Assembly (NCBI RefSeq): GCF_028830055.1
Contig: NZ_CP101655.1
Span: 1,512,132 to 1,576,131, forward strand
DNA: 64,000 bases
Source of the DNA: Pseudomonas serboccidentalis
Lineage (GTDB): Bacteria > Pseudomonadota > Gammaproteobacteria > Pseudomonadales > Pseudomonadaceae
Direction: 5' to 3'
Shown here: positions 9,272 to 20,337 of the stretch, one piece after another
Layout of the letters: each line of letters starts with the position of its first letter
Numbering within the stretch: the first letter of the stretch is position 1
Notes under the pieces: generated by a model
The model's database searches: none
Told to the model about the DNA's origin: nothing
The model's input: only the letters and a program-made list of their open reading frames with translations
Made by a program: the position numbers and the translations under genes

Positions 9272-10369
9272 ATGCTGTCTGCCTGTACGTCCGTTTCCCC
9301 TGCGGAACTGGAAGCGCGTTTGCGCCTGCACCGTTTGCCGGATGTCGGCCCGAAACGCTTTGCCAAACTGCTCGAAGCCTTTGGCTCAGCATCAAAAGCC
9401 ATCAGTGCGCCGGCCAGTGCCTGGCGTGCGCTGGGGTTGCCGGCGACGTGTGCCGAAGCTCGGCGCAGCCCCGAAGTGCGCGACGGCGCCAGCCATGCGT
9501 TGCGCTGGCTAGAGCGTCCGCACCAGCATTTATTGATGTGGGATCAAGCGGATTACCCGGCGCTGCTGGCGCAGATACCCGACCCGCCGCCGCTGTTGTT
9601 CGTGGCCGGGGATCCGCTGATTCTGGAAAAACCGCAACTGGCGATGGTTGGCAGTCGTAGCGCTTCGCGTCCGGGGATGGATACCGCCGCCGCGTTTTCC
9701 CGCAGCCTGGCCGGGGCCGGTTTTGTCATCACCAGTGGTCTGGCGCTGGGTATCGATGCGGCCGCCCATCAAGCGGCGCTGGACGTCGGCGGGCAAACCG
9801 TCGGAGTGCTCGGCACCGGGCTGGAAAAATTTTATCCACAGCGCAATCGACGACTGGCCGAGGCGATGATCGCTGCCGGCAGTGCGGTGCTTTCGGAGTT
9901 TCCTCTGGACGCCGGCCCGACGGCGAGCAACTTTCCGCGGCGCAATCGGATCATCAGCGGTTTGTCCCTCGGCGTGCTGGTGGTCGAGGCGAGTGTCGCC
10001 AGCGGTTCGCTGATCACCGCACGGCTGGCGGCGGAACAGGGGCGCGAGGTGTATGCGATTCCCGGCTCGATCCATCACCCCGGTGCGCGCGGTTGTCACC
10101 AGTTGATCCGCGACGGTGCGGTGCTGGTGGAAACCATCGAGCACATCCTCGAAGCCCTGCGCGGCTGGCAGCATTTGCCATTATCCACAGACTCGCCGAA
10201 CACCGATCATCCCTTGCTGAACCTGCTGCATGCCGCGCCGCACACCAGTGAGGCGTTGGCCGATAGCAGCGGCTGGGCGTTGCCCAAAGTTCTGGCAGCG
10301 CTCACCGAGCTGGAAATGGAGGGCCGTGCGGTGTGCGAAAACGGTCGCTGGCTGGCCAGGACACGCTAG
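9272..10369 (+). CDS. dprA: DNA-processing protein DprA
   Basis: DprA (Smf) binds incoming single-stranded DNA and loads RecA during natural transformation; it is kept in many species not known to transform. The 365-residue protein has an N-terminal helix-hairpin-helix-like region (13-80), the central Rossmann domain (VGSRSASRPG near residue 126, SGLALGIDAAAHQAAL, FPRRNRIISGLS), and a C-terminal winged-helix DML1-type domain (about 300-365). A perfect DnaA box lies 49 bases ahead of the start (9215-9223) and two more lie inside the gene. Confidence 0.94.
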   Translation: MLSACTSVSPAELEARLRLHRLPDVGPKRFAKLLEAFGSASKAISAPASAWRALGLPATCAEARRSPEVRDGASHALRWLERPHQHLLMWDQADYPALLAQIPDPPPLLFVAGDPLILEKPQLAMVGSRSASRPGMDTAAAFSRSLAGAGFVITSGLALGIDAAAHQAALDVGGQTVGVLGTGLEKFYPQRNRRLAEAMIAAGSAVLSEFPLDAGPTASNFPRRNRIISGLSLGVLVVEASVASGSLITARLAAEQGREVYAIPGSIHHPGARGCHQLIRDGAVLVETIEHILEALRGWQHLPLSTDSPNTDHPLLNLLHAAPHTSEALADSSGWALPKVLAALTELEMEGRAVCENGRWLARTR

Positions 10370-10424
10370 GTTTTACAGGGAAGATCGGTAAACTGCGCAA
10401 AACCTGTTTGCGGAGAGTTTTTTC

Positions 10425-10982
10425 ATGGTCAACAGTTGGCGTGTGCAACAAGCCGCACGAGAGATTCGCGCCGGGGCGGTGATTGCCTATCCAACCGAAG
10501 CCGTCTGGGGGCTGGGTTGCGACCCGTGGAACGAAGAGGCGGTGGATCGGCTCTTGGCGATCAAGAACCGTTCGGTGGACAAGGGCCTGATCCTGGTCGC
10601 CGACAACATCCGTCAGTTCGATTTCCTGTTCGAAGACTTCCCGCAAGAGTGGATCGACCGCATGTCCAGCACCTGGCCGGGGCCGAATACCTGGCTGGTG
10701 CCGCATCAGAACCTGTTGCCGGAGTGGGTGACAGGCGTGCACGACACCGTGGCTCTACGGGTCAGCGATCACCCGCAGGTCCGCGATCTGTGCTCGATGG
10801 TCGGGCCGCTGATCTCGACCTCGGCCAACCCGCAGGGGCGTCCGGCGGCGCGCACGCGGTTGCGCGTCGAGCAGTATTTTCGTGGGCAGATCGACCTGAT
10901 CCTCGGCGGGCAACTGGGCGGGCGCAAGAACCCCAGCGTGATCCGTGATCTGGTGACCGGCAAGGTCATTCGTCCCGACTGA
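10425..10982 (+). CDS. tsaC: Threonylcarbamoyl-AMP synthase (Sua5/YrdC family)
   Basis: TsaC makes threonylcarbamoyl-AMP from threonine, bicarbonate and ATP, the first step of the t6A37 modification of ANN-decoding tRNAs. The 185-residue protein is a single YrdC domain: [18 protein letters not shown] near residue 15, the [15 protein letters not shown] motif, and [14 protein letters not shown] near 128. It follows dprA by 55 bp on the same strand, with a GGAGAG ribosome site before the ATG. A hairpin at 11011-11035 follows it. Confidence 0.95.
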   Translation: MVNSWRVQQAAREIRAGAVIAYPTEAVWGLGCDPWNEEAVDRLLAIKNRSVDKGLILVADNIRQFDFLFEDFPQEWIDRMSSTWPGPNTWLVPHQNLLPEWVTGVHDTVALRVSDHPQVRDLCSMVGPLISTSANPQGRPAARTRLRVEQYFRGQIDLILGGQLGGRKNPSVIRDLVTGKVIRPD

Positions 10983-11010
10983 TTCCGCCTGAAACGATTG
11001 CAATGTGAGT

Positions 11011-11035
11011 ACTCCTCGGCCTGATGGCGAGGAGT
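11011..11035 (+). terminator. Hairpin downstream of tsaC
   Basis: An 8-bp perfect stem ACTCCTCG / CGAGGAGT (11011-11018 and 11028-11035) lies 29 bases after the tsaC stop. It lacks a T-run (CCTAC follows), so it may be a weak terminator or 3'-end stabiliser. Confidence 0.35.
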
Positions 11036-11222
11036 CCTACGCGTGCCTGCGATTTATCCTGCAGCAGGGCTTGTTCGCGTGTCGGAAAAGTCGCTAACTG
11101 CCCGTATTCATTGACTTTTCCCACCTGATTATCAGACCTCCTTCCGTGGCGGAATTGCCAAAAGCAACCATCCTTTCCCTGCACTCGAAACACTTCGATA
11201 AGTTAAGGTCTGCGGAGAAAGA

Positions 11223-11897
11223 ATGGACACTACGGATTTGCAACTCACGGATTACCTGCAGGCGCTTCAGGTGACGCTGAAGAGTCACCATGATGGTTGC
11301 CGTATCGTGATGCTTGAAGCGGGGGCGGATACCCAGGAGTTCGATCGGTTTATCGATCGGCAATTTCGACTTCGACTGCAGCACTACATGCTGACGTCGC
11401 GGGCGCGGATGCTCGAAACCAAACTGGCAATCAGGTCGCGCAGTACGCATTTTCTGCTGTATCGGCACGATCAGCTGCTGGCGGTATTGAGGGCGACTCC
11501 GGCGCCGTTCGAATGGGTATCGCTGGCGCAGCAACATGTTTCTCCGACCGTGGCGTTGTCGCGCCATGTCGAATTCAGTCGCTTGATCTCGTACTCGACC
11601 AATCAACTGCCCATCGCGGTCAACGGTCTGCTGGCGGCCGCTGTCGAGTGGGCAATAAAACGTGGTTATCAGGGCGTCACCGCGCTGTGCAGGTCACAAC
11701 AGCTGCGCTTTTACCAGCGTTTCGGCCTGATGCCGATCGCTTCCAATCCTTTGCATATCGAACAGCGCGCACGCGGTGATTACTGGGTGTTGTCCGCCGA
11801 ATGGCGACAGATCCTGGCGGCGGTTCAACAGCCTGATCAGGCCACGGTTGGCCATCTGGTGCAAAAACCGCTGGTGTGTCATCCGCCGGGTTTCTGA
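11223..11897 (+). CDS. GNAT-fold protein resembling LuxI/FeeM acyl-transferring synthases
   Basis: This 224-residue protein shows features of the N-acyl amino acid synthase (FeeM) and acyl-homoserine-lactone synthase branch of the GNAT superfamily. Residues 117-120 read E-F-S-R, the same spacing as the conserved E-x-S-R of LuxI proteins. A GNAT C-terminal motif follows (CRSQQLRFYQRFGLMPIA, about 156-173). The N-terminal third carries conserved-looking Arg/Phe/Asp residues (FIDRQFRLRLQHYML). No LuxR partner is adjacent. The gene sits alone between tsaC and qor, which are neighbours in PAO1, so it looks like an insertion in this lineage. It could instead be an ordinary N-acetyltransferase; the substrate is unknown. 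Confidence 0.6.
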   Translation: MDTTDLQLTDYLQALQVTLKSHHDGCRIVMLEAGADTQEFDRFIDRQFRLRLQHYMLTSRARMLETKLAIRSRSTHFLLYRHDQLLAVLRATPAPFEWVSLAQQHVSPTVALSRHVEFSRLISYSTNQLPIAVNGLLAAAVEWAIKRGYQGVTALCRSQQLRFYQRFGLMPIASNPLHIEQRARGDYWVLSAEWRQILAAVQQPDQATVGHLVQKPLVCHPPGF

Positions 11898-11961
11898 AGG
11901 TGTTCGAACTGTCTTGCCAGCCTGGTTCTGAAACCCTGACTGGCAAGATGCCGAGGGTTTA

Positions 11962-14018
<2,057 letters not shown>

Positions 14019-14027
14019 GGACTGCTG

Positions 14028-14849
14028 ATGGATCGTTACGTCGTTTTCGGTAACCCGATCGGCCACAGCAAGTCGCCGATGATTCACAAACTGTTCGCCG
14101 AGCAGACCGGGCAACGCCTCGACTACAGCACGCTACTGGCGCCACTCGACGACTTTAGCGGCTGCGCCACGGCGTTCTTCCAGGAAGGTCGCGGCGCCAA
14201 CGTTACCGTGCCGTTCAAGGAAGACGCCTATCGTCTGGCCAACAGCCTGACCGCCCGTGCGCAACGGGCCGGTGCGGTGAACACCTTGAGCAAACTCGCC
14301 GATGGCTCGCTGCTCGGTGACAACACCGATGGCGCCGGGCTGGTGCGCGACCTGACGGTGAACGCCGGGTTCAGCCTGACCGGCAAACGCATCCTGCTGC
14401 TTGGTGCCGGTGGCGCAGTGCGTGGCGCGCTGGAGCCGTTGCTGGCGGAAAAACCGGCGTCGGTGATCATCGCCAACCGCACGGTGGACAAGGCCGAGCT
14501 GCTGGCCGAGTTGTTCTGTGATCTGGGGCCGGTGGCGGCCAGTGGTTTCGACTGGTTGCGGGAGCCGGTGGACGTGATCATCAACGCCACCTCGGCCAGC
14601 CTGACCGGCGAGGTGCCGCCGATTGCACCGAGCCTGATCGAGCCGGGCCAGACCCTGTGCTACGACATGATGTATGGCAAAGAGCCGACCGCGTTCTGCC
14701 GGTGGGCCAGTGAGCATGGCGCAGCGGTGGTGATGGATGGTCTGGGGATGCTGGCCGAGCAGGCCGCCGAGGCGTTTTTCCTCTGGCGCGGCGTGCGCCC
14801 GGATACGGCGCCGGTACTGGCCGAGCTACGTCGCCAGCTAGCGCAATAA
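14028..14849 (+). CDS. aroE: Shikimate dehydrogenase
   Basis: AroE reduces 3-dehydroshikimate to shikimate with NADPH in aromatic amino acid synthesis. The 273-residue protein has the substrate-binding [13 protein letters not shown] at residues 8-20, [11 protein letters not shown] with the catalytic lysine near 66, [11 protein letters not shown], the cofactor loop [12 protein letters not shown] around 124, and a C-terminal [17 protein letters not shown]. It is cotranscribed with hemF, and a REP pair begins three bases after the stop. Confidence 0.97.
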   Translation: MDRYVVFGNPIGHSKSPMIHKLFAEQTGQRLDYSTLLAPLDDFSGCATAFFQEGRGANVTVPFKEDAYRLANSLTARAQRAGAVNTLSKLADGSLLGDNTDGAGLVRDLTVNAGFSLTGKRILLLGAGGAVRGALEPLLAEKPASVIIANRTVDKAELLAELFCDLGPVAASGFDWLREPVDVIINATSASLTGEVPPIAPSLIEPGQTLCYDMMYGKEPTAFCRWASEHGAAVVMDGLGMLAEQAAEAFFLWRGVRPDTAPVLAELRRQLAQ

Positions 14850-14852
14850 TCC

Positions 14853-14943
14853 TTGTAGGAGTGAGCCTGCTCGCGATAGCGGAGTGTCAGACACAAATGT
14901 TTCAACTGATACTCCGCTATCGCGAGCAGGCTCACTCCTACAG
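14853..14943. repeat. REP inverted pair, class A
   Basis: Units at 14853-14885 and 14911-14943 form a near-perfect inverted repeat of more than 30 bp between the convergent aroE and SulP genes. It probably acts as a bidirectional 3'-end hairpin. Confidence 0.9.
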
Positions 14944-14964
14944 GGGTATGCGGTGTTTATTGGA

Positions 14965-16533
14965 TCAATCCTCAAACCGGATCGGGCATTTCTCCGGCCC
15001 TTCCAGCTTGCGCAGCTCCTCCACCACCTGCGGCCGTGCCCGGCGCAGGGTCAGGCTGCGATCCTGGCGCAGCAAGCGCCGCGCTTCCTGGTGCAGCATC
15101 TCCACTCCCGAATAGTCGATGAAGTTGATGTGCTGCGCATCGATCACCACCCGTGTGCCGTGTAGCCGTTGCAGACGCACTTGCAGGTAATGGCTGGCGC
15201 CGAAGAAGATCGAGCCGCCGACCCGCAGTACGTCGTCTTCGCCATCGCGCCAATGCTGAACCCGCGGTTGCGAAGTGCGCTTGAGGTAGAAGAACAGCGA
15301 GGCCAGCACTCCGGCATAAATCGCCGTCTGCAACTCCAGCAGCAAGGTGGCGAGGCAAGTCAGAGCCATGACCACGAATTCGGCGTGGCTGACCCGCAGC
15401 AACGAACGGATCCCGCGATGATCCACCAGTCCCCAGGCGATCAACAGAATGCTCCCGGCCATGGCCGGAATCGGAATGTGCGAAATCAGTCCGGCGCCGA
15501 AAATCGCGAACAGCGCGACCCAGATCGCCGAAAACACCCCGGCCAGCGGCGAGCAGGCGCCCGCTTCGTAACTCAGGCCGGAACGGGTGAACGAGCCGGC
15601 CGACAACGATCCAGAGAAGAACGCGCCGACGATATTCGACAAACCCTGTGCGCGAACTTCCTGATTGGCGTCGAGCAACTGCTGCGAACGTGCAGCAATC
15701 GAGCGGGCAATCGAAAGACTGGTGACCAGACCGAGCATGCCCACCGCCACGGCACTCGGCAGCAAGCGCAGAATCAGATCCAGATCCAGCGGCAGCGCAC
15801 TGAACGGCGGCAAACGCCCGACAAAGGCGCTGACAAGATGCACATGGCCGAACATCGACGGCCATAACCACACCACCGCACTGCCCAGCACCAGCGTTAT
15901 CAACAGGGTCGGCCAACGTGGCAGCAGTTGTTTGAGCACGAAACCGACGACCACCGTGGTCACGCCCAACACCAGCGAAGGCTTATCCACAGCCCGCAGG
16001 TGCTGCAGCAGATCCATCAGACTGGCCAGTGCCGTGGCTTTCGCCGGCAGATCCAGCCCCAGCAGGTTCGGCAACTGGCCGATGGCAATCACCACCGCCG
16101 CGCCGAGGGTGAACCCCAGCACCACTGAATGCGAGACGAAATTCACCAAAGCCCCGAAGCGCAGCAAACCGAGCAGCCATTGGAAGATCCCGGCGAGCAA
16201 GGTCAGCAACAGGATCAGCATGATGTAGTCCTGCGACGCGGGCACGGCCAGCGGGCTGACGCTGGCGTAGAGCACAATCGAAATCGCCGCAGTCGGGCCG
16301 CAGATCAGGTGCCATGACGAACCCCACAGGCAGGCGATCAATACCGGGATGATCGCGGCGTAGAGGCCGTACTCGGGTGGGAGGCCGGCGATCAGGGCGT
16401 AGGCGATCGACTGCGGTAAGGCGAGAATCGCGCCGCTCAGGCCAACGACCAGATCCCGTCCAACGCTGGCGCGGGTTTGCCGGGGCAGCCAGTTCAGGAA
16501 AGGGAAGAGTGAGTGGCGACTGGGGAAGGCCAT
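14965..16533 (-). CDS. SulP-family inorganic anion (sulfate) transporter with STAS domain
   Basis: This inner-membrane SLC26/SulP transporter has 522 residues: a membrane domain of 10 or more segments (about 20-410; starting RDLVVGLSGAILALPQSIAYALIAGLPPEYG, the SulP signature region) and a cytoplasmic C-terminal STAS domain (about 430-515; VVIDAQHINFIDYSGVEML). Sulfate or bicarbonate are the usual substrates. It lies downstream of the choline-sulfatase genes, which would release sulfate, but a REP region separates them, so cotranscription is uncertain. PAO1 keeps a SulP gene at the same place (recalled). Confidence 0.88.
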   Translation of the reverse strand: MAFPSRHSLFPFLNWLPRQTRASVGRDLVVGLSGAILALPQSIAYALIAGLPPEYGLYAAIIPVLIACLWGSSWHLICGPTAAISIVLYASVSPLAVPASQDYIMLILLLTLLAGIFQWLLGLLRFGALVNFVSHSVVLGFTLGAAVVIAIGQLPNLLGLDLPAKATALASLMDLLQHLRAVDKPSLVLGVTTVVVGFVLKQLLPRWPTLLITLVLGSAVVWLWPSMFGHVHLVSAFVGRLPPFSALPLDLDLILRLLPSAVAVGMLGLVTSLSIARSIAARSQQLLDANQEVRAQGLSNIVGAFFSGSLSAGSFTRSGLSYEAGACSPLAGVFSAIWVALFAIFGAGLISHIPIPAMAGSILLIAWGLVDHRGIRSLLRVSHAEFVVMALTCLATLLLELQTAIYAGVLASLFFYLKRTSQPRVQHWRDGEDDVLRVGGSIFFGASHYLQVRLQRLHGTRVVIDAQHINFIDYSGVEMLHQEARRLLRQDRSLTLRRARPQVVEELRKLEGPEKCPIRFED

Positions 16534-16585
16534 GGGGGCTCGCGGTTGAGTTTTGCGAAAGATTAACAGAGGACGACACAGACAT

Positions 16586-16717
16586 TGTGGTGAGGGGGCT
16601 TGCCCCCGTTGGGTGGCGCAGCCACCCCTGAATCAGGACAGGTATTCAGTCTGTCAGACCTTATTGTGCGCTTTGGGAGGGCTTCGCCCTCCAACGGGGG
16701 CAAGCCCCCTCGCCACA
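16586..16717. repeat. REP inverted pair, class B (TGTGGCGAGGGGGCTTGCCCCC)
   Basis: A second REP family: units at 16586-16612 and 16691-16717 in inverted orientation enclose about 78 bases with their own smaller inverted repeats (GGGTGGCGCAGCCACCC and GGAGGGCTTCGCCCTCC). It fills the gap between choX and the SulP gene. Confidence 0.88.
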
Positions 16718-16737
16718 GAGGAACTGCAGGAACTGGA

Positions 16738-17658
16738 TCAGAGCTTGGCTTTCACCGCCGCCAACGCTTCTTTGCCATCGGCAGTTTTGACCCCGTCCAG
16801 CCATTTATCCAGTACCGCCGGATTGGCCTTGATCCACGCCTTCACCGCATCGGCATTGCTGACCTTCTTGTTCACCACCTCAGCCATGATGCTGTTCTCC
16901 ATTTCCTGGGTGAATGACAGGTTGCTCAGCAACTTGCCCACATTCGGGCAGGCCTCGGCGTAGCCCTTGCGCGTCAGGGTGAACACGCTGCCGGTGTCGC
17001 CGAAATACTTCTCGCCGCCCTTCAGGTAATGCATCTTCAACTGCACGTTCATCGGGTGCGGGGTCCAGCCGAGGAAGGTGACGAATTTCTGTTTCTTCAC
17101 CGCCCGCGAAACTTCGGCGAGCATCGCCTGCTCGCTGGACTCGATCAGCTTCCACTGACCGAGGTCGAAGTCGTTCTTCTTGATGATCTCCTGCAGCGAG
17201 ATGTTCGCAGGCGCGCCGGAACCGATGCCGTAGATCTTCTTGTCGAATTTGTCGGCGTATTTGTTCAGGTCGGCAAAGTTGTGCACACCGGCGTCCCACA
17301 CGTAGTCCGGTACCGCCAGGGTGAATTCGGTGCCGTCGAGGTTCTTCGCCAGTTGCGTCACGTCGCCGGTGGCGACGAATTTGTCGTAGAAGCCCTGCTG
17401 CGCCGGCATCCAGTTACCGAGGAACACATCGACCTGACCGTCCTTCAAGCCGCCGAAGGTGATCGGCACCGCGAGGGTGTCGACCTTGGCCTTGTAGCCC
17501 ATGCCGTCGAGCAAAAAACCGGCGATGGCGTTGGTTGCGGCGATGTCGCTCCAGCCCGGATCGGCCATTTTCACCGTTTCGCAGCTTTGCTCGGCGAATG
17601 CCGAGGCGCTGCCCAGGGCCAGCAGGCCAATCGTCAGTGCTGTGGATAACTTGCGCAT
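16738..17658 (-). CDS. choX: Choline-binding periplasmic protein (ChoX-like)
   Basis: This is the substrate-binding protein of a choline (quaternary amine) ABC importer, 306 residues. It has a Sec signal peptide (1-22, cleaved after SAFA), then ETVKMADPGWSDIAATNAI and VFLGNWMPAQQGFY, typical of the ChoX/OpuAC family whose aromatic residues cage the trimethylammonium group. It is downstream of betC by 16 bp and probably cotranscribed, so it may deliver choline or choline-O-sulfate to the pathway. No permease or ATPase is adjacent; it would have to use a CbcWV-type core encoded elsewhere. Confidence 0.87.
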   Translation of the reverse strand: MRKLSTALTIGLLALGSASAFAEQSCETVKMADPGWSDIAATNAIAGFLLDGMGYKAKVDTLAVPITFGGLKDGQVDVFLGNWMPAQQGFYDKFVATGDVTQLAKNLDGTEFTLAVPDYVWDAGVHNFADLNKYADKFDKKIYGIGSGAPANISLQEIIKKNDFDLGQWKLIESSEQAMLAEVSRAVKKQKFVTFLGWTPHPMNVQLKMHYLKGGEKYFGDTGSVFTLTRKGYAEACPNVGKLLSNLSFTQEMENSIMAEVVNKKVSNADAVKAWIKANPAVLDKWLDGVKTADGKEALAAVKAKL

Positions 17659-17674
17659 GGACTTCCCCTTAACA

Positions 17675-19189
17675 TTATTGGTTTTGGCAGGGTTGTGGAT
17701 AACGGGCCTTGCGCTCCAGATCGTCGAGGTCGATGTGGTTGCGCATGTACTGCTGACTGGCGTCCACCAGCGGCTGGTGATCCCAGCTCTTCAGCTTGCC
17801 GAGGGTCAGCGCCTCGGCAACAAAACGACGGCGACGCTGGCTGGCGAGCACATCGCGGTGGATCGCCGAAATGTCCCACTTGGCTCGCGCTTCGGCGAGA
17901 AAATCGTCGAACAGTGGGCGATATTGCGGCGACTGGCTGAGTTCTTCGCATTCACGCGGATCGTTGTGCACGTCGAAGAGCAGACAAGGGTCGCTTTCAC
18001 TGTAGATAAATTTGTACGCACCGCGCCGGATCATCATCAACGGGCTGATCGTGCCTTCGGCCATGTATTCGCCAAACACTTCGTCGTGTCCGCCCTGCCC
18101 TTGCAGATGCGCTACCAGTGAACGCCCATCCAGCGGCAGGCCTGGTTCCAGGGTGCCACCGGCCAGCTCGACAAAGGTCGGTAACAGGTCGGCAGTGGAC
18201 ACGGCGGCGCTGACCCGGGAGGCGGCGAACTGCCCCGGTGCACTGATCAGCAGTGGCACCCGCGCGGCCATCTCAAACCAGTGCATTTTGTACCAGAGGC
18301 CCTTCTCGCCAAGCATGTCGCCGTGGTCACCGGAGAAGACAATGATGGTGTCATCGATCAACCCGGTTTCATCGAGGGTTTGCAGGAGTTTGCCGACGTT
18401 GGCGTCGATATAGCTGCACGCCCCGAAGTACGCCCGGCGTGCGTCGCGGATCTTATCCACAGGCAATGGCTTATCCCACAGGTCGTAGACCTTGAGCAGG
18501 CGTTGCGAGTGGGGATCGAGGGAATGTTGATCCGGGGTTGTCGGCAGAGGGATGTCATTGTCGTCATACAAATCCCAGAACGCCTTGGGAATCGTGTACG
18601 GGTCGTGTGGGTGGGTCATCGACACGGTCAGGCAGAACGGCTGGTCGCCGTCCTCGCGGATATGGTCGAACAGATACTGCTGAGCCCTGAACACCACCTC
18701 TTCATCGAAGTCGAGCTGATTGGTGCGCACGCACGGCCCTGCCTGCAGTACCGAGGACATGTTGTGATACCAGCTCGGGCGCACGTCCGGTTCGTCCCAG
18801 TTCACCGCCCAGCCGTAGTCGGCCGGGTAGATATCGCTGGTCAGGCGTTCTTCATAGCCGTGCAGTTGATCCGGGCCGCAGAAATGCATCTTGCCCGACA
18901 GCGCGGTGCGGTAGCCGAGGCGACGCAGGTAGTGGGCGTAGGTCGGAATGTCGGCGGGGAAATCGGCGGCGTTGTCGTAGGCGCCGATCTTGCTCGGCAA
19001 CTGGCCGCTGACCAAGGTGAAGCGCGACGGCGCGCACAACGGACTGTTGCAGTAAGCGGCATCGAACACCACGCCTTGCGCAGCGAGGCGCGAAAGATTC
19101 GGCAGTTTGATCGGCGAGGGGCCGTAGATCGGCAACATTGGCGCGGCCATTTGATCGGCCATGATGAAAAGAATGTTCTTGCGCTTCAT
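17675..19189 (-). CDS. betC: Choline-sulfatase
   Basis: BetC hydrolyses choline-O-sulfate to choline and sulfate, feeding glycine betaine synthesis and catabolism. The 504-residue protein is a type I sulfatase: NILFIMADQMAAPML at the N-terminus provides metal ligands, C52 in CAPSR is the cysteine converted to formylglycine, and FSGDHGDMLGEKGLWYKM supplies further active-site residues. The C-terminal WDHQPLVDASQQYMRNHIDL is typical of BetC. I start at 19189 (MKRKNILFIM); an in-frame ATG at 19207 is possible. It is divergent from the LysR regulator. Confidence 0.93.
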   Translation of the reverse strand: MKRKNILFIMADQMAAPMLPIYGPSPIKLPNLSRLAAQGVVFDAAYCNSPLCAPSRFTLVSGQLPSKIGAYDNAADFPADIPTYAHYLRRLGYRTALSGKMHFCGPDQLHGYEERLTSDIYPADYGWAVNWDEPDVRPSWYHNMSSVLQAGPCVRTNQLDFDEEVVFRAQQYLFDHIREDGDQPFCLTVSMTHPHDPYTIPKAFWDLYDDNDIPLPTTPDQHSLDPHSQRLLKVYDLWDKPLPVDKIRDARRAYFGACSYIDANVGKLLQTLDETGLIDDTIIVFSGDHGDMLGEKGLWYKMHWFEMAARVPLLISAPGQFAASRVSAAVSTADLLPTFVELAGGTLEPGLPLDGRSLVAHLQGQGGHDEVFGEYMAEGTISPLMMIRRGAYKFIYSESDPCLLFDVHNDPRECEELSQSPQYRPLFDDFLAEARAKWDISAIHRDVLASQRRRRFVAEALTLGKLKSWDHQPLVDASQQYMRNHIDLDDLERKARYPQPCQNQ

Positions 19190-19237
19190 GTGATCGCGGC
19201 ATTCCATAGTGAATATTTATGCGACATTGCTGCGATC

Positions 19238-19256
19238 GAGCATGGAGTCCATGCTC
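19238..19256. promoter_or_regulatory. Palindromic operator candidate between betC and its regulator
   Basis: A perfect 9-bp inverted repeat (GAGCATGGA / TCCATGCTC, one-base centre) lies in the 114-bp divergent promoter region, 49 bases from the betC start. Its position suits an operator for betC, but no binding protein is shown by the sequence. Confidence 0.45.
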
Positions 19257-19290
19257 TGTCGGGTAAAGCCCGCGCCGGACAATGACTAGG

Positions 19291-19305
19291 ATAAGCACAG
19301 CTTAT
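19291..19305. promoter_or_regulatory. LysR-type T-N11-A box overlapping the regulator start
   Basis: ATAAGCACAGCTTAT is a perfect inverted repeat (ATAAGC-ACA-GCTTAT) with the T-N11-A form recognised by LysR regulators. It overlaps the first two bases of the LysR gene start codon, a position suited to autorepression. Confidence 0.5.
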
Positions 19306-20254
19306 GTATGAAGCCCTCGGTAATCTGTCCCTCGATCTGTTGCGTGCTTTCGAAGCGGCGGCGCGCCATCGCAGCTTTACCGCTGCGGCGGTAGAGCTTG
19401 GCACCACGCAGCCGGCGATCAGCCAACAGATCAAGCGTCTGGAAGAACAACTGGGGGCGCGGCTGTTTGACCGGATCTACCGGGGCATCGAACTGACCGA
19501 GGGCGGGACCCTTCTGTTCGAGCAGGTTCAGCTCGGTTTGCAGCATATCGATGCAGGGTTGAGCGCGATCAGCACACAACAGCAGCATGAGGTGTTGCAG
19601 GTCGCCACCGACTTCGCCTTTGCTGCGTACTGGCTGATGCCGCGCCTGCATCGCTTCCACGAAGCCAATCCGCAGGTCGACGTCAGCCTGGTGACCAGCG
19701 AACGCAACCACAACATGCTGCGCACCGACATCGATGTCGCAATCTTGTTTGGCGACGGGCGCTTCAAGCAGGGCGAAAGCCATTGGCTGTTCAGCGAAGA
19801 AGTGTTCCCGGTGTGCAGCCCGCAATTGCTCAAGGACCGGCCCCTGCCCTTGCCCGCCCAGGCGTTGCTGGAGTTTCCGCTGCTGCACCTGCGCGGTGAA
19901 AACAGCAGCAACTGGTTTGACTGGAGCGGACTGTTCCGCGAACTGGGCATCACTACCCCGCCGGCACCCGGGCAATTGCGTTTCGACAATTACACGCTGT
20001 TGATTCAAGCGGCGATTGGCGGCCAGGGTGTCGCCATCGGCTGGCGGCACCTTGTGGATAACTTGCTGAGCCAGGGCTTGCTGTGCCGGCCTATCGCCGA
20101 GACCACCCTGTCGCGTCTGGGGTATTACGTGGTGCTGCCGCAACGCAAACGTCGTGGTGCGTTGATTCAACAGTTTGTCGACTGGTTGATGGCCGAGCAG
20201 ACCAGCAGCGCCGAATCCCTGACGGGCATGGCGCTCCCGTCGATTGCGGTTTGA
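19304..20254 (+). CDS. LysR-type regulator of choline-sulfate use
   Basis: This 316-residue LysR-family protein has an N-terminal winged helix-turn-helix (about 8-67; LLRAFEAAARHRSFTAAAVELGTTQPAISQQIKRLEEQLG) and a C-terminal periplasmic-binding-like effector domain (about 95-295). It is divergent from betC with a 114-bp gap, the standard arrangement for a LysR protein controlling its neighbour, and matches the regulator that accompanies betC in other pseudomonads. The effector is presumably choline-O-sulfate or choline; that is inferred from context. Confidence 0.88.
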   Translation: MYEALGNLSLDLLRAFEAAARHRSFTAAAVELGTTQPAISQQIKRLEEQLGARLFDRIYRGIELTEGGTLLFEQVQLGLQHIDAGLSAISTQQQHEVLQVATDFAFAAYWLMPRLHRFHEANPQVDVSLVTSERNHNMLRTDIDVAILFGDGRFKQGESHWLFSEEVFPVCSPQLLKDRPLPLPAQALLEFPLLHLRGENSSNWFDWSGLFRELGITTPPAPGQLRFDNYTLLIQAAIGGQGVAIGWRHLVDNLLSQGLLCRPIAETTLSRLGYYVVLPQRKRRGALIQQFVDWLMAEQTSSAESLTGMALPSIAV

Positions 20255-20259
20255 AGATC

Positions 20260-20337
20260 AAAAGATCGCAGCCTGCGGCAGCTCCTACATGGAGTCGCAC
20301 TTCAACCCGTAGGAGCTGCCGAAGGCTGCGATCTTTT
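20260..20337. repeat. REP inverted pair, class C (AAGATCGCAGCCTGCGGCAGCTCC)
   Basis: A third REP family: inverted units at 20260-20290 and 20309-20337 between two convergent genes. The right unit runs into the stop codon of the NAD(P)-binding protein gene. The same class recurs at 57408 and 62489. Confidence 0.88.
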
